From DAOUAE01 sp034433795 (GTDB lineage: Bacteria > Chloroflexota > UBA6077 > FW602-bin22 > DAOUAE01): a stretch of 39,450 nucleotides of DNA. Shown in pieces: positions 37,509 through 39,450 of the stretch (position 1 is the stretch's first letter; every line of letters begins with the position of its first letter). The notes beneath the pieces were generated by a model. It had not been told where the DNA came from. It saw only the letters and a list, made by a program, of their open reading frames with translations, and did no database searches. The stretch covers positions 1-39,450 of the forward strand of contig DAOUAE010000070.1 in assembly GCA_034433795.1 (NCBI GenBank), written 5' to 3'. The translations under genes and the position numbers were made by a program.

Positions 37509-39450
37509 CTATGGCCCTCCGCTGGCCCGCAGCACAATGGGTACAAAGACCCGCTGCCGCGCGACGGCCGTCGGCATCGCCGCCAGGGTGAAGGACGACA
37601 GGTGCCCGATCTCGGCGCTGGCCTCCCCGGCCTGGACGTCGACCTGGGTCGGCAGCGGCTGCCAGGTCGTCCCATCCGGAGAGAACAGGATCTGCACAAA
37701 TCGCGGGTCGAGCCCCCGGCTCTGCAGATCGCTGGGCGTGAAGCGGATCCGCAGCCGCAGCGGCTGGCGCGGCTGCACGATAGGCGTGCCATCGGCCCGC
37801 AGCAGGCTCACCTCGATGGCCAGGACCGGCCGCAGGTTCGGCACACTGACCGCCGTCGGGGTGGGGGTGGCGGCAAAGCGCACCTGGACGCCCTCCTGGG
37901 CCACCGCCGGCGGAACCTCGACCAGGGCCGAGCGGTCGGGGGCGGGCACGGGCACCGGCGTGGGCGTTGCCTGGGGCGCGGGCGTGGGCACCGGCACCTG
38001 CATCGTGGCCGCCAGCGGCGGCAGCACCAGATAGACCGGGCTGGGTCCCACCGTGATCTGCGTGGTCGGCCCGGCCACCGGTGTCCCCAGCGCATTCAGC
38101 ACCTGCTGGGCGGGTTCCGGCAGCGTGTACGAAACCTGGAAATTCGCGGTCGGATCGGTCGGATTGGGCACCGCCAGCGGCCGGGTGGTCCAGACGTTCG
38201 GATTGGTCCACAGCACCCACAGCCGCTGGCGCGGGCTGTTGTCGGGCTTGGGGGCCTCGGTGAACTCGTAGCCCTCGACATACCCCTGGATCGGTGGCAG
38301 CGTTGCGTCCCCGGGCACCAGGATCGTGGGCGGTGGCAGGCGGTCGTAGGCGTCGAGCGGCCGGATCTGGCGCAGGGTCCGGGTGCGCTGGAGAAAGTGG
38401 CGGAGGGCGAAGTAGGCCGGCTTGGGCGTCATGGTGGCGTCCAGCAGCCCGTGTCCCTCGCAGCTGGTCAGGTCCGGCGGATTGGCCTCGGCGCAGGTAT
38501 GCCCCGCCGGCTGTGGATAGTCGCGCAGCCAGAACCAGATGAGGGCCAGCAGGTTGAAGGCCCGGGCCCGGGCGGCCACCTGGACGGCGTACTCCGCCTG
38601 CCAGAGAGGGTCGCCGTTCTGGCCGCGGGGGCCGCTCCAGGCCCCGCACTCGGTGCAGAGGAGCGGTTTTGTCCCCACGCCGTACTGGGCCAGCACCCGC
38701 CGCAGGGCCGCCATCTTGGCGGCGATGTCCGGCGGGTCGGTCACATCCCGTGGGTTGTCCCAGACCGGCCGGAAGCTGGGGTAGTAGTGGAAGGCCAGCA
38801 CGTCGAAATAGGGGCCACCGCCGTTGGCCAGCACATCGCGCAGGAAGTGGCGGTTGAAGTGGCAGACCGGCGGCGTCCGCACCGGACAGCCCGGGTCCAC
38901 CCCCACCAGGTCCGAGAACTTCTCGTGGGCCAGTCCCCCGAAGACGATCTGGGCCTGCGGGTCGAGGGCTTTGACCGCGGGCGTGAGCGCTTGGAGCAGG
39001 GCGGCGTAGGCCGCCGGGTCCCGGCCCCAGCAGCCGCCCAGAAAAGCGTAATACGTGCCGTCCTCATTGTCCGGCTCGTTGTAGATCTCCCAGTATTTCA
39101 CGTTGTAGGGGGGGCCGCTGTAGCGCTGGACCAGGACCCGCAGGGTCTCGACCAGGGCCGCCCGTCCCTCGGCCGTCAGCGGCGCGCAGCCCGGCTGGCC
39201 CGGGGGCACCGCCCAGGAGGGGGCGTCGCGGATCGTCAGGATCACCCGCAGCCCCAGTTGCCCGGCCAGGGTCAGCCCGGCGTCGAGGGCCGCCAGATTG
39301 CGATTGCCTGGCGTGGGCTCGATGCTCGCCCAGTAGACCGGCACCCGCGCCCAGCCCAGACCGATCTCGGTGAAGGCCGCGAGCCCGTGTTCTGGGCTGA
39401 GGCCCTGGACGTCGGCCCCGAAGCGGTCGTCGAGTGGTGTCTGCGCCCCG
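37509..39450 (-). CDS. Exported glycoside hydrolase, clan-A-like (5' end outside the window)
   Basis: The visible 646 residues are the C-terminal portion; the frame stays open to the window edge with plausible sequence (DDRFGADVQGLSPEH). The catalytic (beta/alpha)8-barrel has VKYWEIYNEPDNEDG, with the Asn-Glu pair that carries the acid/base in clan A enzymes such as GH5 and GH39, and PLLCTECGAWSG with a candidate nucleophile Glu. A beta-rich domain follows, then a Pro/Thr-rich linker (VPVPTPAPQATPTPVPVPAP) and a C-terminal domain of about 120 residues. The protein ends RQRVFVPIVLRASGGP, resembling the YLPLVLR-type tails seen on many exported Chloroflexota proteins. The substrate and exact GH family cannot be set from this fragment. 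Confidence 0.85.
   Translation of the reverse strand, partial: GAQTPLDDRFGADVQGLSPEHGLAAFTEIGLGWARVPVYWASIEPTPGNRNLAALDAGLTLAGQLGLRVILTIRDAPSWAVPPGQPGCAPLTAEGRAALVETLRVLVQRYSGPPYNVKYWEIYNEPDNEDGTYYAFLGGCWGRDPAAYAALLQALTPAVKALDPQAQIVFGGLAHEKFSDLVGVDPGCPVRTPPVCHFNRHFLRDVLANGGGPYFDVLAFHYYPSFRPVWDNPRDVTDPPDIAAKMAALRRVLAQYGVGTKPLLCTECGAWSGPRGQNGDPLWQAEYAVQVAARARAFNLLALIWFWLRDYPQPAGHTCAEANPPDLTSCEGHGLLDATMTPKPAYFALRHFLQRTRTLRQIRPLDAYDRLPPPTILVPGDATLPPIQGYVEGYEFTEAPKPDNSPRQRLWVLWTNPNVWTTRPLAVPNPTDPTANFQVSYTLPEPAQQVLNALGTPVAGPTTQITVGPSPVYLVLPPLAATMQVPVPTPAPQATPTPVPVPAPDRSALVEVPPAVAQEGVQVRFAATPTPTAVSVPNLRPVLAIEVSLLRADGTPIVQPRQPLRLRIRFTPSDLQSRGLDPRFVQILFSPDGTTWQPLPTQVDVQAGEASAEIGHLSSFTLAAMPTAVARQRVFVPIVLRASGGP

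Noticed and set aside
1..39450. tRNA or rRNA genes
   Set aside because: No cloverleaf-like sequence with T-loop GTTCGA-type signature or rRNA-like stretch was recognised by eye; a tRNAscan run would settle it.

Overview
The window is GC-rich bacterial DNA. Gene density, ATGA-type gene overlaps, the products (an HhH/PHP DNA polymerase X next to an archaeal-type ATP-dependent ligase, LarA, and an exported protein ending in a FVPIVLR-like tail) and sigma-70-type promoters with 17-bp spacers suggest a thermophilic member of the Chloroflexota. That placement is inference; no rRNA is present. There are three blocks.

Left block, 150-6104, all on the minus strand: dprA, a small membrane protein and lysC (overlapping), a small secreted PKD-like protein, a lactate-racemase-type larA, and an RskA-type anti-sigma factor overlapping its ECF sigma factor. 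Two divergent promoters at about 6180-6257 separate this block from the next.

Central block, 6359-24497, all on the plus strand: about 18 kb of CRISPR-cas genes holding two interference machines. The first is a type III-D complex: cas6, an HD-less cas10 with an intact GGDD cyclase motif, four Csm3/Csm5-like cas7 paralogues, csx10, a Cas11-like small subunit and a Csx19-like gene. It also carries several unassigned small genes, a PIN-domain nuclease with an inserted zinc ribbon on a visibly AT-richer segment, a CARF gene broken by three frame disruptions, and an intact CARF-like/helix-turn-helix gene. After a 198-bp gap with nested inverted repeats comes a type I module (I-B/I-A-like): cas8 with two CxxC pairs, a small-subunit reading frame that looks continuous with cas8 apart from one frame change, cas7, cas5 and an HD-helicase cas3. 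No cas1, cas2, cas4 or CRISPR array is present, so spacers must come from elsewhere in the genome, and the single cas6 probably serves both complexes.

Right block, 24743-39450: a housekeeping run on the plus strand (TraR/DksA-like protein, lspA, rluD, gltX, nucleotidyltransferase) ends at a hairpin shared with a convergent hsp20. A decayed region follows (29800-32660): a transposase fragment, a HicB/HicA pair with a frameshifted hicA, an IS256-family relic with recognisable terminal inverted repeats, and a broken VapC/PIN gene ending at the IS edge. Then come polX and an ATP-dependent DNA ligase, a poorly coding 700-bp stretch, a small possibly DNA-binding protein, and the 3' part of an exported clan-A-like glycoside hydrolase that runs off the right edge on the minus strand.
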